Below are positions 34,288 to 45,923 of a stretch of 64,000 bases of DNA, piece by piece. Position numbers and translations under genes: made by a program. The stretch spans positions 820,353-884,352 of the forward strand of contig BDDD01000058.1 of NCBI GenBank assembly GCA_001972305.1, read 5' to 3'. The stretch is from Cephalotus follicularis. Taxonomy: Eukaryota; Streptophyta; Magnoliopsida; Oxalidales; Cephalotaceae. Position 1 is the stretch's first letter; each line of letters opens with the position of its first letter. The notes beneath the pieces were generated by a model that worked only from the letters and a program-made list of their open reading frames with translations, did no database searches and was not told where the DNA came from.

Positions 34288-35530
34288 ATGAACATGAACA
34301 TGAACACCAGAGAGAGTCCAAACATCTCTAAGCCTCCATTTTTTGATGGAAATAATTATAGCAATTAGAAGGCTAAAATGACCATCTTTATTTAATCGCT
34401 AGATTATAACTTGTGGGACCTCATTGTTGACGGTCCAAATCTACCCTCTATTAGAAATGAAAGTGGAGAAAGAATTCCTAAACCTAGAAATGCTTATAAT
34501 GATGATGATAGGAGCAGGGTACAATTGAATGCTAAAGCCTAACATATCATAATTTGTGCCATAAACTCTAGCGAATTCAATAGAGTTTCTTCTTGCATTT
34601 TCGCTAAAGAAATGTGGGATAGACTTGAAATCACCTACGAAGGTACAAACCAAGTAAAAGATGCCAAAATAAGTATGCTAGTTCACGACTATGAATTGTT
34701 CTCAATGAATGAAAATGAGGACATTAAATCTATGTTTACTAGATTTACGAATATTATTAATGCTTTGCAATCGTTAGATAAAACTTATTCTAACAGTGAA
34801 TTGGTGAGAAAGATTCTTAGGTGTTTACCTAGATCATGGATGCCTAAGGTGACAAAAATTGAAGAAGCCAAGAATCTCAACCTTCTTCCCTTGGAGGACC
34901 TTCTTGGGTCTCTCATGACGCATGAGCTGACAATGCAAAAGAGAGAAGATGATGAAGAAACAGAGAAAAAGAAGAAAAAGGTGGTAGCCCTGAAATCATC
35001 CGCAAATGAAGAATCCGATCATGATGAAGATGATGATGATTGTGAAGTTTTTATTCTTTTCACAAGAAAGTTCAAGAAATTTCTAGTGAACAAAAAGAAG
35101 TTTGGTGGAAAACCAAACAAGAAGTTCCACCAAAAGGGAGAATCGAGCAAAAAGGAAGAAATCATTTGTTTTGAATGCAACAAGACGGAGAATTACAAGA
35201 GTGATTGCCCCTGGCTAAAGAAAAAGGAATCCAAGAAGAAGAAGAAAGCAATGGTCGCTACTTGGGACGATAGGGATGAATCAAGTTCGGATGAGGACAC
35301 AAGGGAACGAGTGGCTCAATTGGCATTGATGGCTTTTAAGGAAGAAGAGGAGGAGGAAAGTGAAGAGGTAACTTATGATGAGCTTGTTATTACGTGTGAA
35401 AAATATAGTTCTATGATTGCTTCCCCTAAAGAAAAAGGTCAAAATCTTGACTACTGAAAACAATGAACTAAAATTGATTGATTTGACTAGCAAAGATAAC
35501 TCTAAGGAAGTTGAGATAGATTTTCTAGAA
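34288..35530 (+). pseudogene. SIRE-1 gag
   Basis: Starts M-N-M-N-M-N-T-R-E-S at 34288. Three stops in the first 100 codons (Y-S-N-stop-K-A-K, F-I-stop-S-L-D, K-A-stop-H-I) are base changes relative to SIRE-2. Coding is then open from 34612. It includes M-W-D-R-L-E-I-T-Y-E-G and C-F-E-C-N-K-T-E-N-Y-K-S-D-C at about 35169-35210, where the knuckle histidine of SIRE-2 (G-H-Y) is replaced by asparagine. A frameshift near 35440 precedes the break at D-F-L-E-F (35530), where CACTA-type sequence begins. SIRE-2 shows that about 75 more residues are missing. Confidence 0.85.
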
Positions 35531-35815
35531 TTTAGTTAGTATGTATATATATAATAGTTAGTAATATATATGTCTGTATAATTTAGTTAATAATGTATGT
35601 ATAATTTAATTAGTATGTTAGTATATATGTATGTATAATTTAGTTAGTATGTATATAATAGTTAGTAATATATATGTCTGTATAATTTAGTTAATATATA
35701 TGTATGTATAATTTAATTAGTATGTTAGTATATATGTATGTATAATTTAGTTAGTATGTATATATAGTTAGTAATATATATGAATGTATAATTTAGTTAG
35801 TCTGTTAGTATCATG
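35531..35815. repeat. AT-rich tandem repeat at the broken left edge of the CACTA element
   Basis: Imperfect tandem units of roughly 50-60 bp built from TATGTATGTATAATTTAGT and TAGTATGTTAGTATAT. They begin exactly where SIRE-1 gag stops. Confidence 0.75.
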
Positions 35816-36271
35816 TTTAAATTTATTGTAGAGTTCAATTACCTATTATGATTAAAGTCGAGAGAAACCTTAGATTCTCGTTCATAATTCGTTCAATAGG
35901 AGTGAATCATGAATTGTCCAGTTCGGACAGTTCTCGCATACGTACGTCCACTGTAGGATATATCGTTATCTTGCGTACATAGTTTTCTTCAAGAAAGTTT
36001 TGGTTACACTCCTTAAACATGTTCCTTGGATGCATAATTAAACCGATCAAATCAGTTTAATTCGTGCGTTTGAGGAACCGTGGGGAGGTGCTGCCGAAAT
36101 TTTCTGATTATGAACTATGCACGCGGGATAACGATATTAGTGGAGGTACGTAGTCGGTAATGGGATAGGGCCATACCTTTTAGAGTTAGGTGGTGAGATA
36201 CACTTCAGTCAATGCATATCGAGAAAGGTATACTTGAATATAAAAATCTTCTACCCTGCTTGTAGAAAAAA

Positions 36272-39200
36272 ATGTCTGTGGACAAGGGTTGGATGAGTAG
36301 GCGGGTTGTCCGGGGGTTACTAACGGAGGAATTTATCAGGGGTGTGCTCGCTTTCTTAGATTTTGCATTTTCAAACCAAGATTTTGTCTGGGATAGTAAG
36401 ATAAAATGTCCTTGTAGCCGTTGCAAGTTAAGGGCGTTTGGAACTCGATCTGAAGTACGGTTACATTTGTTGAAGAAGGGTTTCACCCCTTATTACACGT
36501 TGTGGGATCAACATGGGGAAAGGAGGGAATGCCGTCAGGCTACAGTAGAGCAGCCAGACCCCTCGGGTCTGAGCAATCCTTTTGTTGATCTCATAATGGA
36601 TGCCGGGGGGTTTGATTTTGACACTGGTGAACATGACGAGACGGCCGATGAACTTCTGAACCCCAATGCAAAGAAGTTCTATGACCTGCTTAAGGATGCC
36701 GACGAACCATTGTGGAATGGTGATAAAAAACACATGAAGCTGTCTATGATGACGCGACTCATGAATGTCAAGTCCAAGTATGGGATTCCCAATGAAGGGG
36801 CCGAGGAAATTCTTCAGATCGTTAAGAGCAGAATGCCTGAAGATGAGAAGTTGTCGGAGTCTTATTACAAGTTGAAACAAATTATGAAGACATTGGGATT
36901 AGGCTACAAAAAGATAGATGCATGTGTCAATGATTGTATGTTGTATTACGGGGATCAGCACAAGTGTGCTACAGAGTGTCCAACGTGTAATAATCCTAGA
37001 TTCAAACCTAGTGGTGACGGAAAGAGAAAGAAACAGGTACCTTACAAGGTTTTACGTCACTTTCCAGTGGCACCAAGACTTTAGAGGTTGTTTTAATCAG
37101 ACAAAACATCTGCTGATATGAGGTGGCACAGTAAGAAGAGGAAGGAGAACGACGGTGACAAAGTGGGAATGGTACACTCGGCTGATGGTGAAGCTTGGAA
37201 GCACTTTGATATTACTTTTCCATCGTTTGCTGCAGAGGTTGGAAATGTTAGAATAGGAATAGCAACGGACGGGTTTTGTCCTTTTGGGGTAAGTAGTTGT
37301 GTTTACTCTTGCTGGCCTGTGTTTGTTTTCCCGTACAATCTTCCACCTTGGTTGTGTATGACGAAGCCATTCATGTTCTTATCATTGATTATACCTAGAC
37401 CAAAAAGCCTAGGAAAAGATATTGATGTGTTTCTGCGTCCACTCGTTGATGAGATGAAGATGTTGTGGGAAACAGGAGTTGAAACCTATGATGCATCGCG
37501 CAAGAAGAACTTTCAGATGAGGGCAGCTTTAATGTGGACGATTAGTGATTTTCCTGCCTATGGAATGCTGTCAAGATGGAGTACTCATGGTCATTTGGCA
37601 TGCCCCTACTGCATGGGCGAAGATCAGGTTTCTGGATGGATACGCCTCAAACATATGTCGGTGTGTGAATGTCTTAGAGTGTAAGGTTTCGGGATTGAAG
37701 AGCCACGATTGCCATGTCTTCATGCAGAGGCTTCTTCCGATTGCATTTTCTGAGTTCCTGCCGAGAAATATCATGGAGGTGTTGGCCGAGGTCGGTGATT
37801 TTTTTCGTAATATATGCTCAACATCCAACAGTGATGCTAGGATGGACTTGCTCCAAAGTAACATTGTGCAAACAATTTGCAAAATGGAGAAGATATTCCC
37901 TCCATCGTTTTTTGATTTGATGGAACATCTTCTCGTCCACCTAGCTTACGAAGCGAAAGTATGTGGGTCAGTTCAGAATACATGGATGTATCCCATTGAG
38001 AGGTACAGTTACTTGTTGTTTCTCTTTTTGAAAATGTTCATCTATTTGTCATGTATTCTAATTACATATTTACTTGCAGAGAGCTGTTTGATCTAAAGAA
38101 GATGGTCAAGAACAAAGCTCGTGTGGAGGGGACGATCACCGAGGCATACATCGTTCGCGAGCTGACAATGTTTTGTTCGTATTATTTCGAACCTGATGTC
38201 CCGACGAGGCTGAATAGACCCGTGAGAAATTGGGATGGGGACGCCGTTGCAAGTAACGGATTGCTATCAATATTTACTCATCCCGGTAAAGCAATGGGTA
38301 AGACAGAGAGCAGACATTTGACTGACCGAGAATACGAGGCTGCTTATTTGTACATCCTTCTGAACTGCGATAAAGTCAGCCCTCTGCATTGTACTAAGTT
38401 TAAACTCTATTTATACGAATTTTTATCTCACTTATATTCCTTGTTGTTGTGAGTACGAACAACTGGTAACCGAATTAAACCCTAGCATTACCCCCAAACA
38501 AATTGAAGAAGAACGCGATGCACACTTTGTGAAATGGTTTCAAAGCCGTGTAAGTAATGCCAGAATATGTCTGCAAAGTGTTAATAGGTTTCATGATTTT
38601 TAATTGTTGATGTTGATTTTTATGTTACATGTGTACATTGCACACTTAATAGGTTAAGAACGACAAAGAAGTTGACGCCCGTCTATGAAATCTAGCAAGT
38701 GCACCTTCGAAAAAAGTGAGGTCGTGGAAGGGGTATGTCATCAACGGGTACAAGTTTCACACGAGAGATGCATCGAGAACCTCAACAACTCAAAATTGGG
38801 GTGTAATGATCAAGGGAAGCACTTGGAATGAAAGTTGCAGTGACTTCTACGGAGCCTTGGTCGATGTCGTGGAGCTCGATTTCTATGGAAAAGATAACAA
38901 CGTTGTTTTATTCAAGTGTGATTGGGTTGACACTTCGGAGAGAGGTACCAGAGTTGACGAGTTTGGGATTGTTCGGCTGAACCCAGAAAAGGAACTCCCC
39001 ACATACGAGCTGTTCATGCTAGCGAGTCAGGCTGTGCAGGCATTCTACGCACCTAGCATTTCAAATGATCGTAGGTACAAAGGGTGGGTGACTGTAATAA
39101 AAACGAAACCCAGAAATTCCTACACCCTTCCTGAATATGAGGAAGAAGATGGCGATGATTTGGGTATGGATATGACATTGCAAGAAGATGTCACGACCGA

Positions 39201-39447
39201 TCCACTACGGTCATTTGCTGCTGATTTAGGACCTGAAAGTCAAGATTACCTTCGAGGAGATGGTGAATGGGAGGAGGTAGTATTGCCTCCAGATGTTCGA
39301 ATAAGAGATCCTACGTCAGGCCGTGACAATACGGATGACGAGGAAGACGAATGGGATTACGATGATTCTGACACGGAAGAGGAGGACGGAGTGATGGAAT
39401 ATGATTCCGATAGTCAAGACGACATGGATATTGATAGCATGGATTAA
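36272..39447 (+). pseudogene. TNP2-like CACTA transposase (autonomous-type, degenerate)
   Basis: Starts M-S-V-D-K-G-W-M. It opens with the transposase-associated domain (F-V-W-D-S-K-I-K-C-P-C-S-R-C) and the K-A-linked motifs of plant TNP2 proteins (C-P-T-C-N-N-P-R-F). Stops at 37082-37084 and 14 bases later interrupt P-R-L-x-R-L-F-x-S (both probably glutamine codons). The next block, C-P-F-G-V-S-S, D-A-S-R-K-K-N-F and W-T-I-S-D-F-P-A-Y-G-M-L, belongs to the transposase core. It is cut after C-P-Y-C-M-G-E-D (about 37625). The following domain (L-K-S-H-D-C-H-V-F-M-Q-R-L) begins within 100 bases in another frame, so much of the core is deleted. A good intron at 38003-38079 joins P-I-E-R to E-L-F-D. 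The C-terminal domain ends with an acidic tail at 39447. In the family this protein binds and cuts the CACTA ends. Confidence 0.85.
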
Positions 39448-39599
39448 ACTGTAAGTTAATAGTGTAGTATATGTAGTAAGTACTGTTTGCATAGTATTCT
39501 TAATGTTCTAATGTGACACGATATTGTGATTTGATAATATATAGTAGGACAACTGTATGTAGTTTGTATCATTTTTCAATATGGTGAGTTCTTGCAGAT

Positions 39600-41268
39600 A
39601 TGCCTCGGAGAGTCTGGCGTCTCTCTATCCGTGGAGACTCCAGCACACCCTCAAGATCTACATATCCCGACCCGGACCCCATGGAGCTGGGGTCACAGGA
39701 GTAGGATATCGATGTTCCCAGTGCCAGTAAGAAAATTTGTTATGTTACAATATTTGACATTAAACTATTTTTTGTATTGTCGAAGCTTTTTTGTTATATT
39801 TTATTATATATGTTTACAGTGAAACGTAACCATGTTTTTGAATCAGGTTCCCATCAGCGACGGATGAGGGGAGCTAGTAGGGGGGCAGACTTGCCTCCGC
39901 AGGGGGTTGACGCTAGACCTATTCGGCATATCAGTCCGAATGGGTAAAGTGACTAGTAATTTGAGTACATTTTTTTAAACCTAACCTATGATGTATGTGC
40001 TAATAATTGTTTGTTTAATTGCAGGTGTTTTGAGGAGATGGACGTGAAGAACATGATAGTGTCCATCATCAAGAGCAGAATACTACAGCCATGGATCACT
40101 TGGAGCCAGTGGTCTAATGCACAGAAGGAACTACTGTGGGAGAAACTATTGGTGGGTAAAACTATTTCAATTTATCGTAAATAATATTTTGGTTTTTTTT
40201 TACCGACTAATTATTTTGGCACTGATGTTTTGTAGGAGTACTTCCAATTTCTTCCATCTGATGCACACAGCAGACTGCCATTCTACAGTTACGCGTAGGA
40301 GAATTACCCAAAATGGATGCGTAACTATAGGAGGAAGGCAATGACGGGAGCTGGGGTGCAGCAGATGAGCCTGAAGTGCATGCAGCATGGCCCTGCAGAG
40401 ATACCACAGCCAGTGTGGGATGAAATGGTGAACAGGTGGTTGTCCGAGGATTTTCAGAAGCGGGAAAGAACAAATGCCGTCAATAGGGCGAACGAAGCAC
40501 ACACCACCTACACTGGCGGCAGTCACACAATGGAGAGACAGCTGCAGATTGGGGTAAGTAATAAACTAAATTTATGATTATGGTGATTAATAAACTTAAT
40601 TTGTGTTTAAAACTAATTCGAAATACAATTTGACTTGCAGGTGGCCAAGGGGAAACCGCATGTGGATGTATACTTAGACACCCATAAGAAGGCGGGGGAT
40701 GATACTCTTCCACCTCCTATTATAATGGAGAGGATGGTGAGTTACAAACTGAAATGAATGTGTCACTTAACTGATTAATCTTGCATATGTTTAATCACTT
40801 AACTGATTAATCTTGTATTTTTTGTAGGAATAGTACCGAGCTGCTGCTGGGCCGGATACTGTGGAAGGGCCTGACGATACTAAGGTGCCGGCTCCCTTCG
40901 ACGTCGTGGCATGAACGGAGGCTACTGGGGGTCCGCGGAAGGGCAAGATCCGTGGATTAGGGAACTATATGCCTTCTACGAAGATGCTACCACAAGCACT
41001 CCGAGGTACTCAGTCAGGAGTGGGAGGTCAGAGTTGCCCATTCACTTCACACCCGTCACAGAGCACCCCAGGGTCGGACAGAGTCTCAGACCTTCAAAGC
41101 CAGCTGGACCGGATGGAGTCGAATATGGAGACTTTTATGGCTAATATGACACAGATGATGGAGTCTCAGTCCACACGCACACCATCTGATCATAGTTCAA
41201 CGCGGTCTCGGCACCCCCCCTTCCAGCCATCCGGAGATTCGGACGATAGCAATAGCGATGACCAGTAG
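39600..41268 (+). pseudogene. TNPA-like second CACTA gene (plant transposase, Ptta/En/Spm type)
   Basis: Probable start M-P-R-R-V-W-R-L at about 39600. It is split by clear introns: about 39727-39819, 39944-40024, one ending at 40235, 40554-40640 and 40737-40827, each with GT and AG. The exon at 40236-40553 has W-M-R-N-Y-R-R-K-A-M and an acidic stretch. The last exon carries G-P-R-K-G-K-I-R-G-L-G, then D-L-Q-S-Q-L-D-R-M-E-S-N-M (a short coiled coil) and a serine/aspartate-rich end at 41268. In-frame stops occur near 40285, 40832 and 40911. TNPA-type proteins bind subterminal repeats like those at 41500-41880. Confidence 0.7.
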
Positions 41269-41499
41269 TAGTCTGTTGTATCTGACATATTCTAACACTG
41301 TCTGTAAATGTATTTGACATATTATCCTTTTTATAAAATGCTGACAAAACTTTTTTCCATTGTTTTGTTAGTTAAGAATGAATGAAATGTGTCTACTGCT
41401 GAGAATTGTAAAATATAAACTGTTATTGTGGTTGTTACTGAAATGAATTGCAGGTTTTAATTGGAGTTTAGGGCATAGATTCTGCTGATAGTTCCTGCA

Positions 41500-41880
41500 G
41501 CAGAATCTGCAGAATGGCAAGGGCTCTACGAGGGCATGGCGAGGCCTTGGCGAGGGCATTCTGTAGCAACTGTATACGACGAGGGAGGCAAGGAGAGGGG
41601 CAGTCCAGGACCCTAGCCATACCCTCGCCATGGGGAGGGTATGGCGAGGGTATCGGACATCCCCTCGCCATGGCGAGGGCACCGTGGCAAGGGGAGACTG
41701 CCCTAGCCATACCCTCTCTGTGGCGAGGGCAGTGGACGGCGAGGGGACTCCACCCTCGCCGTACCCTCGCCATACCCTCGCCGTAGTGGCTGGCGAGGAG
41801 TAAATTGGCGAGGGTGTATTCCCCTCACTGTGCCCTCGCCGTTGACTCAATGGCGAGGGGACGGCGAGGGGAAGTGCCCT
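41500..41880. repeat. Subterminal repeat block of the CACTA element
   Basis: Many direct and inverted copies of GGCGAGGG/CCCTCGCC, often as ATGGCGAGGGTATGG, packed into about 380 bp next to the terminal inverted repeat. This is the usual position of transposase-binding repeats. The three overlapping frames here (41368-41976) arise from the repeat and are not genes. Confidence 0.85.
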
Positions 41881-41888
41881 CGTCATAG

Positions 41889-41906
41889 CCCATTTTTTTT
41901 GTAGTG
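41889..41906 (-). repeat. Right terminal inverted repeat of the CACTA element
   Basis: The minus strand begins CACTACAAAAAAAATGGG. SIRE-1 integrase coding resumes directly at 41907. Confidence 0.9.
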
Positions 41907-43957
41907 ATCGTTTATCTATAAGGCCAATTCTCAAAAAGACTCCATATGAATTATGGAGGGAGAGAAAGTCTAGCATTGGGTATTTTCATGCATTTGGTTG
42001 TAAATGCTTCATCCACAACAATGGGAAGGACCATCTCGGTAAGTTCGACTCCAAAGTCGACGAAGGTATCTTTCTTGGCTATTCAACTTCTAGTAGAGTA
42101 TATAGGTGTTTCAATAAAAGAACCTTGCTTATAGAAGAATCAATGCATGTGATATTTAATGAAACTAACCCAACACTTCCAAAGGAAGTAACTAATGTTG
42201 ATCCTTTAGTTTTTATAGAAAATAAAATTGATGAACTAAATCTAGATGATAACAAGAAAGAGGAATCTATTAATGAAGAATCATCTCAAAGCTATCAAGA
42301 AGCTTTACATAACAACACATTGAAGGTAGTAAGAGGTCACCCGCACAAAGCTATCTTAGGAAATACTAGATTATGAGTAACCACTAGGTCTAGTTTGAAT
42401 CATAATTATATTACATTTTTATCTCAAGTAGAACCTAGAAATATAGAAGAGGCCGAAAAAGATGAAAATTGGATAAATGCTATGCAAGAAGAATTAAATC
42501 AATTCGAACGTAGTAAAGTATGGAACCCAGTACCTAGGCCGAATGACCAAAACATAATTGGTACTAAATGGGTATTTCGCAATAAAGTAGATGATCAAGG
42601 AATAGTAATTAGAAAAAAGGATAGACTAGTTGCTAAGGGATATTCCCAAGAAGAGGGAATGGACTTTGATGAATCATATGCTCCCGTAGCTAGACTATAG
42701 TCAATACGAATGTTACTTGCATATGCATCTTTTAAGGATTTCACTCTTTATCAAATGGACGTTAAAAGTGCTTTCTTAAATGGTGTAATAAAGGAGAAAG
42801 TTTATGTGGAACAACCTCCCGGTTTTAAAGATCCACATTTTCCAATTCACGTTTTTAAACTTTCTGAAGCTTTATATGGTTTGAAACAAACTCCTAGAGC
42901 TTGGTATGAAAAATTAAGTTGATATTTACTTGAAAATGGTTTTAAAAGAGGAACAATAGATATTACTCTCTTTATGAAAACTTTTAATAAAGAAATTTTA
43001 TTTGTCCAAATTTATGTGGATGATATCATTTTTGGGTCTACTAATGAAAATTTGTGTAAGAGTTTTGCTAAGATTATGCAGGACGAATTTGAAATGAGCA
43101 TGATGGGAGAGCTCAACTACTTCCTAAGACTTCAAGTCAAACAAATAAAGGATAGAATCTTCATCAACCAATCAAAGTATGTCAAAGACTTACTCAAAAG
43201 ATTTGGGATGGAGAACGCCAAAAAGAGTAAGACTCCTATGAGCACAACTACGAAGCTAGATAAAGACGAGCAAGGTAAACCTATTGACCAAAAACTATAT
43301 ACAAGTATGATAGGATCTCTGCTTTATTTAACAGCTAGTAGGCCGGATATTTTGTTTAGTATTTGTTTATGCGCTAGATTTCAAGCTTCACCTAGAGAAT
43401 TACATTTGAATGCAGTAAAGAGAATTTTTAAATACTTAGCCTACACACCAACCTTAGGTCTTTGGTACCCTAGAAATTCTTCTTTCGACTTGCACACATA
43501 CTCCGATACCGACTTCAAAGGATATAAAGTCGATAGAAAAAGCATTAGTGGCACATGCCAATTCTTAGGTAATATGCTCATCTCTTGATTTAGCAAGAAG
43601 CAAAACTCGGTAGCACTTTCTACTATTGAAGCTGAGTATATTGCCGGTGTAAGTTATTGCACACAAATAATGTGGATGAAACAAAAACTTCTTGATTATG
43701 GATTTATATTTGAAAAAGTGTCGATTAGGTGTGACAACACTAGTGCAATCTGTTTAGGGAAAAATCTCATACATTATTCTAGAATCAAACATATTAACAT
43801 TAGATATCACTTCATAAAAGATAACATTGAAAAAGCTGACATTGAACTTGTATTCGTACCAACTCAAGAACAAGTAGCGGACATTGTCACAAAACCATTA
43901 GATGAACAAACTTTCTCAAAATTTAGATTGGAATTAGGTTTGTGTGAAATTGAGTGA
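41907..43957 (+). pseudogene. SIRE-1 pol, C-terminal half: end of integrase, RT, RNase H
   Basis: Begins with the integrase C-terminus (R-P-I-L-K-K-T-P-Y-E-L-W, F-G-C-K-C-F-I, F-L-G-Y-S). A copia-type RT follows (W-V-F-R-N-K, M-D-V-K-S-A-F-L-N-G, Y-V-E-Q-P-P-G-F, catalytic Y-V-D-D-I-I at about 43015). RNase H is next (Y-S-D-T-D-F-K-G, N-S-V-A-L-S-T-I-E-A-E-Y, H-I-N-I-R-Y-H-F-I). After a frame change near 42000 the remaining reading frame is continuous and interrupted only by stops at 42374, 42698, 42920 and 43586. The last sits in I-S-stop-F-S-K-K-Q-N-S where the family has tryptophan. The end at 43957 is native. Confidence 0.9.
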
Positions 43958-44398
43958 TTAATATGATTATATGCTTATATGCATTTGCTTGAAATGCTTG
44001 TATATAATCTTTCATGCATCATTTGCATCCATAAAATCGCGTTTACGAAATTTACGGCAGAAAAATAGAGCAAAGTGCCAACGCCTAGAATGTAAGCGTC
44101 AGTGCTTAACACTGAACTTAGAATTAGAATTCTGCAGTATATGTAAAGCACCGACGCCTCGTTTAAAAGCGTCAGCACTTTACACTCAAGTTAGGGCTCG
44201 AATTTTAAAAATTCAACAAAGCGACGCCGCTTTAACTAAAAGCATCGACGCTTTAGTCGAGATATAAAACAGAATCCCTCTTCTGTCAGTCATTTTTCAT
44301 GCAAAATTTAAAATCCCTAACTCCCAAACTTCCTATATGGCAATTTCCTAACGATTTCCTGCCAAAATCAACTTCTAAACCACGACCAATCATAAAAA
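43958..44398 (+). promoter_or_regulatory. SIRE-1 spacer between pol and third ORF with GTCGAC-type repeats
   Basis: A 441-bp gap with no coding. Between about 44080 and 44265 it has six or more units of the same kind as in the SIRE LTRs (GCGTCAGTGCTTAA, CACCGACGCC, AAAGCGTCAGCACTTTA, AAAGCATCGACGCTTTA). They end about 135 bases before the ATG of the third ORF. Such a block outside an LTR suggests a role in expressing that ORF, but this is inference. Confidence 0.5.
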
Positions 44399-45211
44399 AT
44401 GCCTCGAAGTAAGAATACTGAGGCTGGGGAAGGATCAAGAACAAAGAAGAAAAGTCTTGGCCACAAGAAAAGGAAAGGAACTGCTGAGCCACCATCACCA
44501 GAGGAGAACCCTCAGGTCATTCGATATCCCGAAGCCTACTTTGAATGAAAGATATTAGTAGGTAAAACCCTTGACTTTGATTTTTGTAACAATGAAGGTT
44601 TCCCCATTATAGGATGGTTATATGCACAAGGTTTAGCCCCTCTGTTTAACATTAATCTGCCCTATTACCCTGAGCTTATGGAAGAATTTTATATTAATAT
44701 TCTTCCTAGCTCTAGGGTAGAATTATGCACAAAAGTTAAATATACGGAGATAGGATTTAGCTTTCCAACCCTAGCCACTATCTTAGATATCCCATATGAA
44801 GGTGCCAAAGGTTGGAATCAACGAAATTGGATTATTAATAATGGTTTTAACAAAGAAGAGTGTGTGAGAATGTTATTTGGTGATAATGCAGATTTTATGC
44901 AAAGAAAGTATACTAGGAACCTTAGCTTGCACCATAGGTTCCTACGCCGAGCCGTTGCCACACACATATTGCCTAATGCCGTTGGTTTTGATGAAGTAAC
45001 CCACATGGAGGCATACACGATGTATCATATTATCACGGGTAAAAAGATCAACATCCCAAACCTTATAATCCACCATATGCTAGCCATGCACTCTAGGGAA
45101 AATGCCAGGCTGGCTTATAGCAATATAATCACAAAAATACTCATGCATTTTGGAGTTTATTTGAGTGGAGAGTTACATCATTCACTCCAAAGTGCGGATA
45201 AGCTAGGAAAA
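44399..45211 (+). pseudogene. SIRE-1 third ORF (post-pol), 5' part
   Basis: Starts M-P-R-S-K-N-T-E-A-G at 44399 with a basic N-terminus (K-K-K-S-L-G-H-K-K-R-K), possibly a nuclear signal. One in-frame TGA at 44546-44548 (Y-F-E-stop-K-I-L) is a likely tryptophan-to-stop change. It is then open, with F-P-T-L-A-T-I-L-D-I-P-Y-E-G, H-H-R-F-L-R-R-A-V-A and M-Y-H-I-I-T-G-K-K-I-N. This matches the domain often labelled 'putative plant transposon protein' found after pol in SIRE-type elements. I see no signal peptide or clear membrane segment, so an envelope role is not supported here. Gypsy B2 interrupts it at 45212 within codons for L-G-N-W. Confidence 0.75.
45207..45211. other. Target site duplication of element B2, left copy (GAAAA)
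   Basis: GAAAA before the LTR and GAAAC at 55526-55530 after it. Using the right-hand copy restores the SIRE-1 reading frame. Confidence 0.85.
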
Positions 45212-45384
45212 TGTGACGACTCGAATTCCCTTTTGTACTGTTCATGCATACATCGTACCGTATTGCACCGTATTGGACCTACTGAACCGTATTGAATTGA
45301 GGTATTCTTATACCTATTGATATTGTATTGATGATATGCATGTATAGTTGGCATTCTGGGCTGAGTTTCGGAGAGTTGGTTGAA

Positions 45385-45401
45385 TTGACTATATAAGTCA
45401 A
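45385..45401 (+). promoter_or_regulatory. LTR-B2 TATA box between inverted TTGACT half sites (5' LTR)
   Basis: TTGACTATATAAGTCAA, identical to the element B copies. Confidence 0.65.
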
Positions 45402-45923
45402 TTTCTCACTCTTATCTCTTCATTCTTCACTCTTCTCCGTCTCTCTATACTTCTCCCTCTCTCTATTTCTCTAGCTGGAGCCTTCATCTTCATCCCTTGT
45501 CGCCGGAATTGCATCTCCATCGACAAGGATAGTGATTACAACTGGTGGCTTACCGATTGAACAAGAAAGTAGCGGATTATTGGGAGATTTCAGCCGATTG
45601 ATCGATCGTTAGCTCAACTTTTGAAGCTTCAATGATAGGTAGGACTTCTTTACTGAATTACCTACTGCTTTATTGATTGATTGATTGAATTGCATGATTG
45701 AATGACTGATTGAATTGAGTGAAATTAGGGTTTTAAGGGTTTTTTAGTAAATCCTTGACCTAATTATTAATAGAAAGATGGAAATGTTAAATTGAAGGTT
45801 GTAACTAGTTTTACTAACCTTAAAGAACGATTTTTAACCCTTGGTTTCTTAAAGAATGGATTTGATTGGAATTTGGCTTGAAATTTGCTGGTTTTCTGCA
45901 AAAAAATCGGCCATTCCCAGCAA

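Larger units (their letters stand above)
35531..41906 (+). mobile_element. En/Spm (CACTA) transposon, left end lost
   Basis: It holds a TNP2-type transposase gene (36272-39447), a second TNPA-like gene (39600-41268), a block of subterminal repeats (about 41500-41880) and the right terminal inverted repeat, which on the minus strand reads CACTACAAAAAAAATGGG from 41906. No matching CACTA end is present at 35531. The SIRE-1 protease and integrase core that should lie between the flanks are also gone, so insertion was followed by a deletion covering the left end and neighbouring host sequence. Confidence 0.85.

Noticed and set aside
41368..41976. Frames of 90-202 residues on both strands
   Set aside because: They translate the GGCGAGGG subterminal repeats of the CACTA element; repeat periodicity keeps several frames open.
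44399..45211. An envelope gene identity for the third ORF of SIRE-1
   Set aside because: No signal peptide or membrane segment is visible, the N-terminus is lysine-rich, and the C-terminus is a soluble-looking coiled coil with an acidic tail.
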